Positions 16,622 to 23,893 of a stretch of DNA of 49,722 bases are shown here, piece after piece. Made by a program: the position numbers and the translations under genes. The DNA lies in NCBI RefSeq assembly GCF_013299185.1, contig NZ_JAAFKG010000057.1, forward strand, positions 1-49,722, read 5' to 3'. Within the stretch, counting starts at the first letter, position 1. Every line of letters begins with the position of its first letter. The notes under the pieces were generated by a model. It saw nothing but the letters and a program-made list of their open reading frames with translations, did not search any database and was not told the origin of the DNA. Source of the stretch: Microcoleus sp. bin48.metabat.b7b8b9.023. GTDB lineage: Bacteria; Cyanobacteriota; Cyanobacteriia; Cyanobacteriales; Microcoleaceae.

Positions 16622-16684
16622 AGAAACCGGGTTTTTCCGTTACTGCTGGCTCCGACAAAGACTTTCGTGAAAAACCCGGTTTCT
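16622..16684. repeat. Inverted repeat (AGAAACCGGGTTTTT family), copy 2
   Basis: Arms AGAAACCGGGTTTTTC and GAAAAACCCGGTTTCT enclose about 31 bases. It matches the copy at 10892-10956 in its arms but not in its loop, so the arms are the conserved part. Confidence 0.85.
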
Positions 16685-16714
16685 GACCACCAGTGCGTTC
16701 GGGAATACTACAAA

Positions 16715-17158
16715 TTAGAAATGTTCCAGCAGAGATTTCTCTTGGGCGTAAACCTTTCGCAGCGACTCCAGCCCGATCGCCCCCAACATCAATTTAACCA
16801 CCCCAACTAACTCTCCCCACTCCAACAATTCAGCAACAGAAACGGCTTCCCGAAATCTCTCCGCATAGAAATCCACCCAAAAATCCGGCGCGTATCTCTC
16901 CTTCAGACTCGCCATCCGCCGCTTCCAATAACCAAAATCTAAACCAGACGGCGATTCCACTCCCACCACCGGGGGAAAGTCGGCATAACTCACAAACCGA
17001 CTCATCCCTTGGGCGTGCACGTACAGGATATGCGCCCAGCACTCGAAGCGATATATTTGTTCTACCGCGATTTTCAGCAGCCGCGCGATCGCCTCTTTTG
17101 TGACAAACCGGCTCAATCTGTGCCTGGGGGTTGATTTTGGTCGAAAGCTTGCTAACAT
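16715..17158 (-). CDS. Unrecognised 147-residue protein headed by iterons
   Basis: From ATG 17158 the protein reads MLASFRPKSTPRHRLSRFVT and is rich in aromatic residues (FECWAHILYVH, YAPDFWVDFYAERF). Helices dominate; there is no signal peptide or clear membrane segment. I do not recognise the family. The frame is open further upstream into the iteron array, but codons there come from the repeats. Only one base separates the start from the first 34-bp iteron, and no Shine-Dalgarno is seen, so translation may start within the repeats or be leaderless. Divergent from three HTH genes. Confidence 0.6.
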   Translation of the reverse strand: MLASFRPKSTPRHRLSRFVTKEAIARLLKIAVEQIYRFECWAHILYVHAQGMSRFVSYADFPPVVGVESPSGLDFGYWKRRMASLKERYAPDFWVDFYAERFREAVSVAELLEWGELVGVVKLMLGAIGLESLRKVYAQEKSLLEHF

Positions 17159-17159
17159 A

Positions 17160-17285
17160 GTTGATACATCCCACTTGATGGGAATTTCAGATGGTTGGTA
17201 CATCCCAATTACTTGGAATTTCAGACGGTTGGTACATCCCACTTGATGGGAATTTCAGATGGTTAATACATCCCAGTTGATGGGA
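17160..17285. repeat. Four 34-bp iterons, each with a palindromic core
   Basis: Units begin at 17160, 17194, 17228 and 17262, exactly 34 bases apart; the fourth is cut short at about 24 bases. Units 1, 3 and 4 contain TCCCA, a 5-base centre (TTGA) and TGGGA, an inverted repeat. Unit 2 has a degenerate right half (TCCCAATTACTTGGAA). The array fills the divergent promoter region between the 147-residue gene and the first HTH gene, so it could be an operator for those HTH proteins. Confidence 0.9.
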
Positions 17286-17348
17286 TTTGAACTTTGATAG
17301 GCGATCGTCCTTGAGTTTTCCAGGCCTAGGGGCGATCGCTTTTTACAT

Positions 17349-17354
17349 TATAAT
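17349..17354 (+). promoter_or_regulatory. TATAAT -10 element before the first HTH gene
   Basis: A perfect TATAAT lies 38 bases before ATG 17392. No good -35 is visible; the bases upstream contain a HIP1 octamer. The spacing suits a short leader. Confidence 0.45.
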
Positions 17355-17391
17355 GATTGTACGACCTATATCAATCATCTGTCAAGAGTTT

Positions 17392-17604
17392 ATGGGTTTA
17401 ATTAGATTGCGGGTTAGAGAATTTGCTGGTGAGAAAGGCTGGACGATCAAAGAGGTTTCTGACCGATCGGGAGTCAACTACAGCACCCTCAGCACCTATT
17501 CGCGTTCTCCAGGAATGGCAATGGTTGATTTTACTTGTCTGCTCAAGTTGGCACGTACTTTTGACGTGATGGTCGAAGACTTGGTTGAGGTCGTCAAAGA
17601 ATAG
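17392..17604 (+). CDS. 70-residue Cro/C1-type HTH protein, paralogue 1 of 3
   Basis: A compact XRE-type HTH protein: IRLRVREFAGEKGWTIKEVS is helix 1-2, RSGVNYSTLSTYSR the recognition region, and LLKLARTFDVMVEDLVEVV the last helices. The start at ATG 17392 is supported because all three paralogues begin MGL(I/V)RL(R/K)V and have the same 70-residue length; the frame runs further upstream without conservation. An HTH protein this short would act as a stand-alone repressor, perhaps on the adjacent iterons. Confidence 0.85.
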   Translation: MGLIRLRVREFAGEKGWTIKEVSDRSGVNYSTLSTYSRSPGMAMVDFTCLLKLARTFDVMVEDLVEVVKE

Positions 17605-17661
17605 GCGATCGCCTTTTACAGTACAATCCTATGACTTATATCAATCACATCTCAAGAGCTT

Positions 17662-17874
17662 ATGGGTTTAATTAGATTGCGGGTTAAAGAGTTTGCTGCT
17701 GAGAAAGGCTGGACGATCAAAGAGGTTTCAGAGCGATCGGGCGTAGTCTACAGTACGCTCAGAACCTATGCCCGATCGCCCGGTTTAGCAACAATTGATG
17801 TGACAGCCTTGGACAAGTTGGCGAGGACTTTTGATGTGATGGTCGAAGATTTGTATGAGATTGTCCAAGATTAG
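17662..17874 (+). CDS. 70-residue Cro/C1-type HTH protein, paralogue 2 of 3
   Basis: About three quarters identical to paralogue 1 over its whole length (GLIRLRVKEFAAEKGWTIKE), with its main differences in the recognition region (RSGVVYSTLRTYARSPGLAT). The 57-base gap upstream repeats part of the leader of paralogue 1 (TATATCAATCA, then CAAGAGCTTATG), so gene and leader were duplicated together. It probably heterodimerises or competes with its neighbours. Confidence 0.85.
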   Translation: MGLIRLRVKEFAAEKGWTIKEVSERSGVVYSTLRTYARSPGLATIDVTALDKLARTFDVMVEDLYEIVQD

Positions 17875-17930
17875 CCGATCGCCTTTTGGGATAAAAATAT
17901 CTTATGATGGTACACCATCATTTGTCAAGT

Positions 17931-18143
17931 ATGGGTTTAGTCAGACTAAAAGTCAGGGAATTTGCGGCTGAGAAAGGTTGGACGCTAAAAGAGGTTTCAG
18001 AGCGATCGGGAGTAATTTACAGTACAGTCAGACACTACGCCCGCTGTCCGGGAGTTTCAACTATTGACTTCATTTCCATACACAAATTGGCTCGCACCTT
18101 TGATGTAATGATTGAAGACTTGGTGGAAATTGTGCAGGAATAG
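17931..18143 (+). CDS. 70-residue Cro/C1-type HTH protein, paralogue 3 of 3
   Basis: It begins MGLVRLKVREFAAEKGWTLK; the frame is open nine codons upstream but the conserved start is 17931. The recognition region again differs (RSGVIYSTVRHYARCPGVST) while the framework is kept, the pattern expected if the copies bind different DNA. The leader keeps ATCATTTGTCAAG. It is the last and most diverged of the three. Confidence 0.85.
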   Translation: MGLVRLKVREFAAEKGWTLKEVSERSGVIYSTVRHYARCPGVSTIDFISIHKLARTFDVMIEDLVEIVQE

Positions 18144-18232
18144 GCGATCGCTCCTCACTTCATAATTCCCTTACAGTTAAACAACTAAATGTCTTGCCCT
18201 GTATGCGTTATATCAACCGCTACGCGTAGCAG

Positions 18233-18418
18233 CTACGTGTTGTTTTGGTTTTGACTTGCTTCTATTTTTGGTTGTTCGGCCTGCTTGACATATTCCTCCA
18301 TAAATTCAAGCAAAACATCTCTCATATTTTTACCCTCTCTAGCAACAGCCGACTTAAATCGGTTCCGCAATTCCGGGGGCATTTCTACTCTAATAGCCAC
18401 AGTTTTTTTGTCACTCAT
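18233..18418 (-). CDS. Ribbon-helix-helix (Arc/CopG-like) protein
   Basis: A 61-residue protein with the RHH pattern: a beta strand (KTVAIRVEMP), helix A (PELRNRFKSAVAREG) and helix B (KNMRDVLLEFMEEYVKQ), then a polar tail. Such proteins are antitoxins, plasmid-partition regulators or repressors. No toxin gene follows. A 14-bp perfect palindrome lies 5 bases before its start and could be its operator. It resembles the RHH protein at 47575-47805 in the GKNM turn. Confidence 0.8.
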   Translation of the reverse strand: MSDKKTVAIRVEMPPELRNRFKSAVAREGKNMRDVLLEFMEEYVKQAEQPKIEASQNQNNT

Positions 18419-18423
18419 ATAGG

Positions 18424-18437
18424 TTTAAAGCTTTAAA
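18424..18437. promoter_or_regulatory. 14-bp perfect palindrome, candidate RHH operator
   Basis: TTTAAAGCTTTAAA reads the same on both strands. It sits 5 bases upstream of the RHH gene's start, where an autoregulatory site would overlap the leader or promoter. Confidence 0.45.
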
Positions 18438-18455
18438 ACATATAGATTATCATCT

Positions 18456-18552
18456 CATCTGCGTTCATCTGCGCTAATCCGCCTGTATCTGCGGTTAAAA
18501 GAGAATTTCTTAACCGCAGATGATAATGGATTAACGCGGATTCACGCAGATG
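18456..18552. repeat. Long imperfect inverted repeat (CATCTGCG arms)
   Basis: CATCTGCG units on the left and CGCAGATG units on the right, with inner arms CTGCGGTTAA and TTAACCGCAG. It would form a long hairpin downstream of the ATP synthase terminator. Such CTGCG/TTAATC-rich palindromes are dispersed in large cyanobacterial genomes. Confidence 0.8.
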
Positions 18553-18571
18553 AAGAGAAGAGACTTCAAAT

Positions 18572-18600
18572 AAAAAAAGCGCCTGAGTTACCCCAGACGC
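18572..18600 (-). terminator. Intrinsic terminator of the ATP synthase operon
   Basis: On the minus strand GCGTCTG, an 8-base loop and CAGGCGC form a stem (one G-U pair) followed directly by a run of seven T. It lies 34 bases after the atpG stop codon. Confidence 0.85.
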
Positions 18601-18633
18601 CTAGCATAAAATTAACAATTTGTCAAGTCTAAC

Positions 18634-19584
18634 TTAACCGTTTAAAGCCTCAGCACCGCCGCAAACTTCCAGAATTTCCTGAGTAATTGCCGCTTGTCGC
18701 GCCTTGTTATAAGTCAGCGTCAAACTGCCGATCAAATCGCTAGCATTCTCACTTGCATTGTTCATCGCTGTCATCCGCGCCGCCAACTCGCTAGCCGCAG
18801 ACTCTTGCAAAGCCCGCAGCAATTGGTTGTTCAAATACAACGGCAAAAGAGCATCCAAAATTTGCGCCGGATCTTGCTCGAAAATCATGTCCCGCGGCAA
18901 GCTCTTGGTAGGTTTAGAAACTTTCTCCCGCGATACTTGAAACTGTCCGCCTTTTGTTGTCAAGCGGAAGATTTCATCATCGGGAGTTTCCAAACCTTGG
19001 GGGTCGAGGGGTAACAAGGTTTGAATTACTGGACGCGAACTAATTAGTGACACAAACTTGGTGTAAATTAGCTCAACTCTATCCACAGTTCCCGACAGGA
19101 ACAAAGACAGCAATTCGTCAGCAATTAGCGCTGCTTCCGGTGCTGTTGGGATTTGTTCCAAGTTAGTGTAAGTAGCATCAATTGGCTGATCGCGGCGTTG
19201 GAAATACTGAGTAGCTTTGCGTCCTACCAACACGAATTTGTAGTTTAAGCCTTCAGCTTTGATTTCCTTGGCGCGATTTTCGGCGTATCTAATGATGTTG
19301 CCGTTGTAGCCACCGCACAAACCCCGATCGCCCGAAACGACCAAAAGTCCGACTGTTCTGACTTCGCGTTTTTTCAGCAGCGGCAAATCCTGGCTTTCAA
19401 ACTTCAAGCGTTCTGCCAAACCGTACAAGACTTCTGCCAAGCGATCGGCAAAAGGACGAGTAGCAGTCACCTGTTCTTGAGCGCGGCGCACCTTAGCAGC
19501 AGCCACCAAGCGCATTGCTTCTGTAATCTTTTTAGTGTTCTTGACCGACTTAATGCGATCGCGAATAGTTTTGAGATTTGCCAT
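18634..19584 (-). CDS. atpG: ATP synthase gamma subunit
   Basis: A 316-residue central-stalk subunit; its rotation inside the alpha3-beta3 head drives ATP synthesis on thylakoid and cytoplasmic membranes. The N-terminal coiled coil (LKTIRDRIKSVKNTKKITEA) and C-terminal helix (LTYNKARQAAITQEILEVCGG) are both present. The stretch near residues 195-235 (LDPQGLETPDDEIFRLTTKG) is the cyanobacterial insertion that limits reverse ATPase activity. It is the last gene of the operon, 446 bases after atpA with repeat DNA between, and is followed by a terminator. Confidence 0.97.
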   Translation of the reverse strand: MANLKTIRDRIKSVKNTKKITEAMRLVAAAKVRRAQEQVTATRPFADRLAEVLYGLAERLKFESQDLPLLKKREVRTVGLLVVSGDRGLCGGYNGNIIRYAENRAKEIKAEGLNYKFVLVGRKATQYFQRRDQPIDATYTNLEQIPTAPEAALIADELLSLFLSGTVDRVELIYTKFVSLISSRPVIQTLLPLDPQGLETPDDEIFRLTTKGGQFQVSREKVSKPTKSLPRDMIFEQDPAQILDALLPLYLNNQLLRALQESAASELAARMTAMNNASENASDLIGSLTLTYNKARQAAITQEILEVCGGAEALNG

Positions 19585-19730
19585 AACTTTCTCCTTTTTC
19601 CTTAGCTTTTATTTCTGAGTTCTTAGTTCCCAGCCATCAGTTTTTAAATTTAGCTGCGGTAGAGACACGGCATTTTCTATTGGTATCAATTTTAAGACCC
19701 AAACCAGATGTCTCTCTCGTTTTTCTCAAA

Positions 19731-20000
19731 GTCTCGATCCCCCTAAATCCCCCTTAAAAAGGGGGACTTTGAGTGTTTCTAGTCTCTCCCTGATAGTCGG
19801 GAGACTTTGAATACTCTTGTCCCCCCCTTCTTAAGGGGGGCTAGGGGGGATCCGTGACTTAACTAAGTCTCGATTCCCCTAAATCTTCCTTAATAAAGGG
19901 AACTTTGAATGCTTCCAGTCTCTCCCTGATAGTCGGGAGAATTTGAATACTCTTGTCCCCCCCCTTTTTAAGGGGGGCTAGGGGGGATCGAAACTCAACT
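19731..20000. repeat. Two tandem ~136-bp copies of a hairpin-rich dispersed repeat inside the atp operon
   Basis: Copies start at 19731 and 19867 (GTCTCGAT, then CCCCTAAATC). Each holds a CCCCTTNNNAAGGGGG-type hairpin, TCTCCCTGATAGTCGGGAGA, and CCCCCCTTNTTAAGGGGGGC followed by TAGGGGGGATC. They fill most of the 446-base atpA-atpG gap. The CCCCCCTT...AAGGGGGGCTAGGGG core is the same as that expanded inside aroE at 44016-44207. Confidence 0.92.
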
Positions 20001-20030
20001 AATCACTAATCACTGATGACTAATGACTAA

Positions 20031-21548
20031 TTACGCAGAAACCAAGAAAGTTTGCTTGTACTCTGTGATGCCTTCTTTCAGCAGCTTCTCAGCTTCATCA
20101 GTCAAAGCTTTACCGCCTTGAACGATTTCGCCGTACTTCGGCTTGCTAGTCCGCAAATAGTCGCGCAAACCAACAGTAAACTTGCTTACTTTGTCCACAT
20201 CAATGTCATCCATGTAGCCGTTAATACCGGCATAGATTACAGCCACTTGTTCGTTCATCGGCAGAGGAGAACTTTGCGCTTGTTTCAACAGTTCGCGCAA
20301 GCGTTGACCGCGGGCCAATTGATTTTGAGTAGCTTTATCCAAGTCAGAAGCAAACTGAGAAAATGCTGCCAATTCTTCAAACTGCGCCAATTCCAATTTC
20401 ACCTTACCGGCTACTTTTTTCATTGCCTTAGTTTGAGCCGCTGAACCTACCCGCGATACCGAAATACCGGGGTTTACTGCTGGACGCAAACCAGAGTTGA
20501 ACAAGTCAGAAGAAAGGAAGATTTGACCGTCGGTAATCGAAATTACGTTGGTAGGAATGTAGGCAGAAACGTCGCCAGCTTGGGTTTCAATGATTGGCAA
20601 AGCTGTCATGCTGCCTTCGCCCAAGTCGTCGCTCAATTTAGCAGCGCGTTCTAGCAAGCGAGAGTGCAGGTAGAAAACGTCTCCGGGATATGCTTCGCGA
20701 CCGGGAGGACGGCGCAGCAACAAGGACATTTGGCGGTAGGCCTGTGCTTGCTTGGAAAGGTCATCGTAAATGACCAAGGTGTGCTTGCCTTTGTACATGA
20801 AATACTCGGCTAAGCTGGCGCCTGTGTAAGGTGCCAAATATTGCAGGGTTGCGGGGTCGCTAGCGTTGGCTGCTACGACGATTGTGTAGTCCATCGCGCC
20901 CTTTTCTTGCAGGACGTTGACGATGTTAGCTACGGTAGAAGCTTTTTGACCGATCGCCACATACACGCAAATTACATCTTCCGATTTTTGGTTGATGATT
21001 GTGTCGATCGCGATCGCAGTTTTACCAGTTTGACGGTCTCCAATAATCAGTTCCCGCTGTCCTCTTCCCACAGGAATCATCGCATCAATAGCGGTAATCC
21101 CTGTTTGCATCGGTTCGTAAACAGAACGGCGAGAAACGATACCAGGTGCCGGAGATTCAATCAAACGAGACTCAGTAGTTTTAATATCGCCTTTGCCGTC
21201 GATAGGACGGGCTAAAGCATCAACTACGCGGCCCAACATTGCTTCACCAACGGGGACTTCAGCAATTCTGCCAGTAGCAGTAACTGCGGAACCTTCTTGA
21301 ATGCCTAGGCCTTGGCCCATCAACACTGCACCGACGTTATCTTGTTCGAGGTTCAGTGCGATACCCACAGTGCCGTCGGCAAATTCTAGCAATTCGCCGG
21401 ACATAGCCTTATCCAAGCCATAAATCCGGGCAATGCCGTCGCCTACTTGCAAAACAGTACCGACGTTAGAGACTTTTACATCTTGGTCGTACTGTTCAAT
21501 TTGCTGGCGAATAATGCTGCTAATTTCGTCAGGTCTGATTGCTGCCAT
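20031..21548 (-). CDS. atpA: ATP synthase alpha subunit
   Basis: A 505-residue F1 subunit of normal length. The P-loop GDRQTGKT (about 170-177) binds the non-catalytic nucleotide, and SVSRVGSAAQ (about 372-381) marks the family. The start MAAIRPDEISSIIRQQIEQY is the expected N-terminus. It lies between atpH and atpG as in other cyanobacteria; the beta and epsilon genes (atpBE-type operon) are not in this window. The gap to atpH is 314 bases of non-coding DNA with heptamer repeats. Confidence 0.98.
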   Translation of the reverse strand: MAAIRPDEISSIIRQQIEQYDQDVKVSNVGTVLQVGDGIARIYGLDKAMSGELLEFADGTVGIALNLEQDNVGAVLMGQGLGIQEGSAVTATGRIAEVPVGEAMLGRVVDALARPIDGKGDIKTTESRLIESPAPGIVSRRSVYEPMQTGITAIDAMIPVGRGQRELIIGDRQTGKTAIAIDTIINQKSEDVICVYVAIGQKASTVANIVNVLQEKGAMDYTIVVAANASDPATLQYLAPYTGASLAEYFMYKGKHTLVIYDDLSKQAQAYRQMSLLLRRPPGREAYPGDVFYLHSRLLERAAKLSDDLGEGSMTALPIIETQAGDVSAYIPTNVISITDGQIFLSSDLFNSGLRPAVNPGISVSRVGSAAQTKAMKKVAGKVKLELAQFEELAAFSQFASDLDKATQNQLARGQRLRELLKQAQSSPLPMNEQVAVIYAGINGYMDDIDVDKVSKFTVGLRDYLRTSKPKYGEIVQGGKALTDEAEKLLKEGITEYKQTFLVSA

Positions 21549-21559
21549 GTCAATTATTA

Positions 21560-21620
21560 TTTGTCAGTTGTCAGTTGTCAGTCAGTCGATTTTAGATTTT
21601 AGATTTTAGATTTTAGATTT
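21560..21620. repeat. Two adjacent heptamer arrays (TTGTCAG, TTTTAGA)
   Basis: Three TTGTCAG units are followed by about four and a half TTTTAGA units in the atpH-atpA gap. A third array (CTTCTTC/TTCCTTC units) covers 21826-21858, just after the atpH stop codon. No gene is seen in the rest of this 314-base gap. Confidence 0.85.
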
Positions 21621-21862
21621 ACTCGCAGCGTTGCATCTGGGAGTTTGAACTCTTAGTCTAAAATTTCGATCTTTCCACGACTTTAAGTCTAGTGCTTGTA
21701 CCCATTTTTGGGCGGGTGGATGTTTTTGGCAAGAAAGAATTGAGATTTGGCAGTAAGTATTTGGGACTAACAACTCAAAAACAGAAATTCATTAGATTTC
21801 TGCCTTTTGTTTAATTCTTCCCTTATTCTTTCTTCCTTCTTCCTTCTTCCTTCTTCCTTAAA

Positions 21863-22408
21863 TCAGGAACTCAAGCGAATTCCGAGACGGCGCAATTGTC
21901 CCCGCAGGCTAGCATCAATTACTTGAGAGCCTACTTTAATTACCACACCGCCGATTAAATCTGCGTCTATTTTTGTTTCAATTTCTACGCTGCGAGCGCT
22001 GGTCATCGCCTGGACTTTCTCGCGAACAGTTTGCTGTTGAGCGTCTGAAAGTGGGACTGCCGATGTAACTTCAGCCAATACTGTTTGGTTGAGTTCTCGG
22101 AGCTTTGCCAAGTATTGTTGGCCAATGCCTTCTAAAAAAAGAATTCTTCCTTTGTCTACTAAAAGCTTCAGAAAGTTGTGCATCAAGGGGTTCATTTCTT
22201 CACCCGCTATTTGCCCAATCACAGCTTTTTTTGCATCCGCTTTGATCAGCGGATTGGCTAAAAATTGACGTAATTCTTCCGAACCTTCTAGCAGGCTAAG
22301 CAAAGAACGAATGTCTTCGCCGAACTTTTCTGAGAGATTGCTGGACTGAGCCAGTGACATCAAGGCAGATGAGTAAGGCTGTAAGACTGCTGTGCTAACG
22401 ATACTCAC
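21863..22408 (-). CDS. atpH: ATP synthase delta subunit
   Basis: A 181-residue subunit linking the b/b' stalk to the top of F1. The N-terminal helical domain (residues 10-110) and the C-terminal signature IETKIDADLIGGVVIKVGSQ are present. Its start is 3 bases from the atpF stop, so translation is probably coupled. Length and order are those of the cyanobacterial operon. Confidence 0.97.
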   Translation of the reverse strand: MSIVSTAVLQPYSSALMSLAQSSNLSEKFGEDIRSLLSLLEGSEELRQFLANPLIKADAKKAVIGQIAGEEMNPLMHNFLKLLVDKGRILFLEGIGQQYLAKLRELNQTVLAEVTSAVPLSDAQQQTVREKVQAMTSARSVEIETKIDADLIGGVVIKVGSQVIDASLRGQLRRLGIRLSS

Positions 22409-22411
22409 TTT

Positions 22412-22939
22412 TTAGCCTCCCAGTAACGCAATGCTGCGATCGATTAAGTGGTTTTGGGCGTTGTCGTCCAAGCTAGTTTTTAACTCACCTTCCACTTTTG
22501 CTAATGCCAAAGATACAACCGTCGATCTCAGTTGGGCGATCGCTCTTTCCCGCTCCGCTTCCAACTCTTGACCTGCTGTTGCTTTCATGCGTTCAACTTC
22601 CTGCGCCGCTTGAGCTAGAATTGCTTCTTTTGCTACGATCGCATTTGCTTCAGCAGCGGAGCGAATTCGTTCCGCTTCTGCTTGAGCCTGAGTCAATTTT
22701 TGCTGTTGTTCTGCTAAGGCTGCCGCTGCATCTTTTTGGCGAGTTTCTGCATCTTTAATCGCCTCTTCAATGGCGGAGCGTCTTTCGCCTAGGATATTTC
22801 CTAAAAAGCCGCGCCCGAAGTAAAACAGCAATCCAATAACAATGCTCAGGTTAATCAGGTTGGTTTCTAAAATATCGAAATTTAAACCGAAACCACCTTC
22901 CCCGCTAGCTTCTGTGGCTAGCAATAAAACAGTCCCCAT
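22412..22939 (-). CDS. atpF: ATP synthase b subunit
   Basis: A 175-residue peripheral-stalk subunit. One membrane helix (about residues 28-46, INLSIVIGLLFYFGRGF) follows a short N-terminal segment, then a long charged coiled coil (about 55-150). It pairs with the b' protein encoded just upstream to form the heterodimeric stalk of photosynthetic organisms. The gap to b' is 87 bases and to atpH 3 bases. Confidence 0.97.
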   Translation of the reverse strand: MGTVLLLATEASGEGGFGLNFDILETNLINLSIVIGLLFYFGRGFLGNILGERRSAIEEAIKDAETRQKDAAAALAEQQQKLTQAQAEAERIRSAAEANAIVAKEAILAQAAQEVERMKATAGQELEAERERAIAQLRSTVVSLALAKVEGELKTSLDDNAQNHLIDRSIALLGG

Positions 22940-23026
22940 GATTCTCTTCCATAATTGCGCGTGCAGGTTGGATGAACCGATTTAAGATTTGAGAATTCAC
23001 CCAAAATCTCAAACTGTTCGATCGAG

Positions 23027-23458
23027 CTATTTGGCCAATGCTGTGCCCAATAGCTTTTCAAGAATTTGTCGGCTCAGAGTATCTACCTCTTGTTCTAGCG
23101 AGCGCATTGCCTCTTGCTTTTGCTGCTCAATCTCTTGGCCTGCCTTTTCTCGCGAAACTTGAGCTTCTTTTTGAGCCTCAGCTACTTTTGCCGACGCGAT
23201 TTTTTTGGCATCCGCTTGAGCCGTAGCAATTACTGCCTGAGACTGTTTGCGAGTTTCTCCCAGTTTTTGGTCGTATTCCTGCGCTAATTTCTGGGCTTTT
23301 GCCAAGCGTTCCTGAGCTGACACTTGAGTGGTACGAATGTATTCGTCCCGATCGTCCAGAACCTTAGTCAAGGGCTTATAGAAAACCGCATTGAGGACTA
23401 CCGTCAAAACTAGGAACTGCAATGCCATAAATGGCAAAGTTGCATCAAAATCAAACAC
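23027..23458 (-). CDS. atpG': ATP synthase b' subunit
   Basis: A 143-residue second stalk subunit, specific to photosynthetic bacteria and plastids. A membrane helix (FMALQFLVLTVVLNAVFY) is followed by a coiled coil. The start is GTG 23458: AAGGAGG lies 8 bases before it and the product begins (M)FDFDATLPFM, as in relatives. The longer frame from ATG 23494 would translate the right arm of a GC-rich hairpin and is rejected. Often named atpX or atpG2. Confidence 0.95.
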   Translation of the reverse strand: MFDFDATLPFMALQFLVLTVVLNAVFYKPLTKVLDDRDEYIRTTQVSAQERLAKAQKLAQEYDQKLGETRKQSQAVIATAQADAKKIASAKVAEAQKEAQVSREKAGQEIEQQKQEAMRSLEQEVDTLSRQILEKLLGTALAK

Positions 23459-23479
23459 TTTTAGTTCCTCCTTGTTTTT

Positions 23480-23501
23480 GGGGCGGAAAGACATCCGCCC
23501 C
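23480..23501. promoter_or_regulatory. GC-rich hairpin between atpE and the b' gene
   Basis: GGGGCGG, an 8-base loop and CCGCCCC form a perfect 7-bp stem, with T runs on both sides of the plus strand. In the operon transcript it lies 15 bases before the b' Shine-Dalgarno and is followed by A, not U. It therefore suits an mRNA processing or stability element between the highly needed c subunit and the b' gene rather than a terminator of this operon. Confidence 0.6.
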
Positions 23502-23521
23502 TTTTTTGCAATCCTTCAATA

Positions 23522-23767
23522 TTAAGCGAAGGGATTAGCAAACAGCAGCACCAATGCAATAACCAGACCGTAGATGGTCAAGGATTCCATGAATGCTAAG
23601 CTCAGCAGGAGAGTGCCGCGAATTTTGCCTTCTGCTTCCGGCTGACGCGCAATACCTTCTACTGCTTGACCTGCGGCATTACCTTGACCGATACCAGGTC
23701 CAATCGCGCCTAAACCAATAGCTAGACCGGCGGCGATAACAGAAGCAGCAGCAATTGTCGGATTCAT
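23522..23767 (-). CDS. atpE: ATP synthase c subunit (proteolipid)
   Basis: An 81-residue hairpin of two membrane helices. The polar loop RQPEAEGKIRG is followed by the helix carrying the proton-binding Glu (LAFMESLTIYG, E61). Length and sequence are typical of cyanobacterial c rings. Spacing to atpB is 126 bases, including TTAGTCA heptamers at 23818-23842. Confidence 0.98.
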   Translation of the reverse strand: MNPTIAAASVIAAGLAIGLGAIGPGIGQGNAAGQAVEGIARQPEAEGKIRGTLLLSLAFMESLTIYGLVIALVLLFANPFA

Positions 23768-23893
23768 GATAAATTTCCTTAATCTTTGTGTACAGAGTTC
23801 AAGAGAGATGTTGGGTAATTAGTCATTAGTCATTAGTCATTAGACCGCTGACTTTTGACTGTTCGCTATTAGCCTTTACCCAATTTTAGAGAG

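Noticed and set aside
14074..18437. An intact prophage or plasmid in the accessory island
   Set aside because: No integrase, replication, capsid or partition ATPase gene is present, and no attachment repeats were found. Only the iterons and small regulators hint at a mobile origin.
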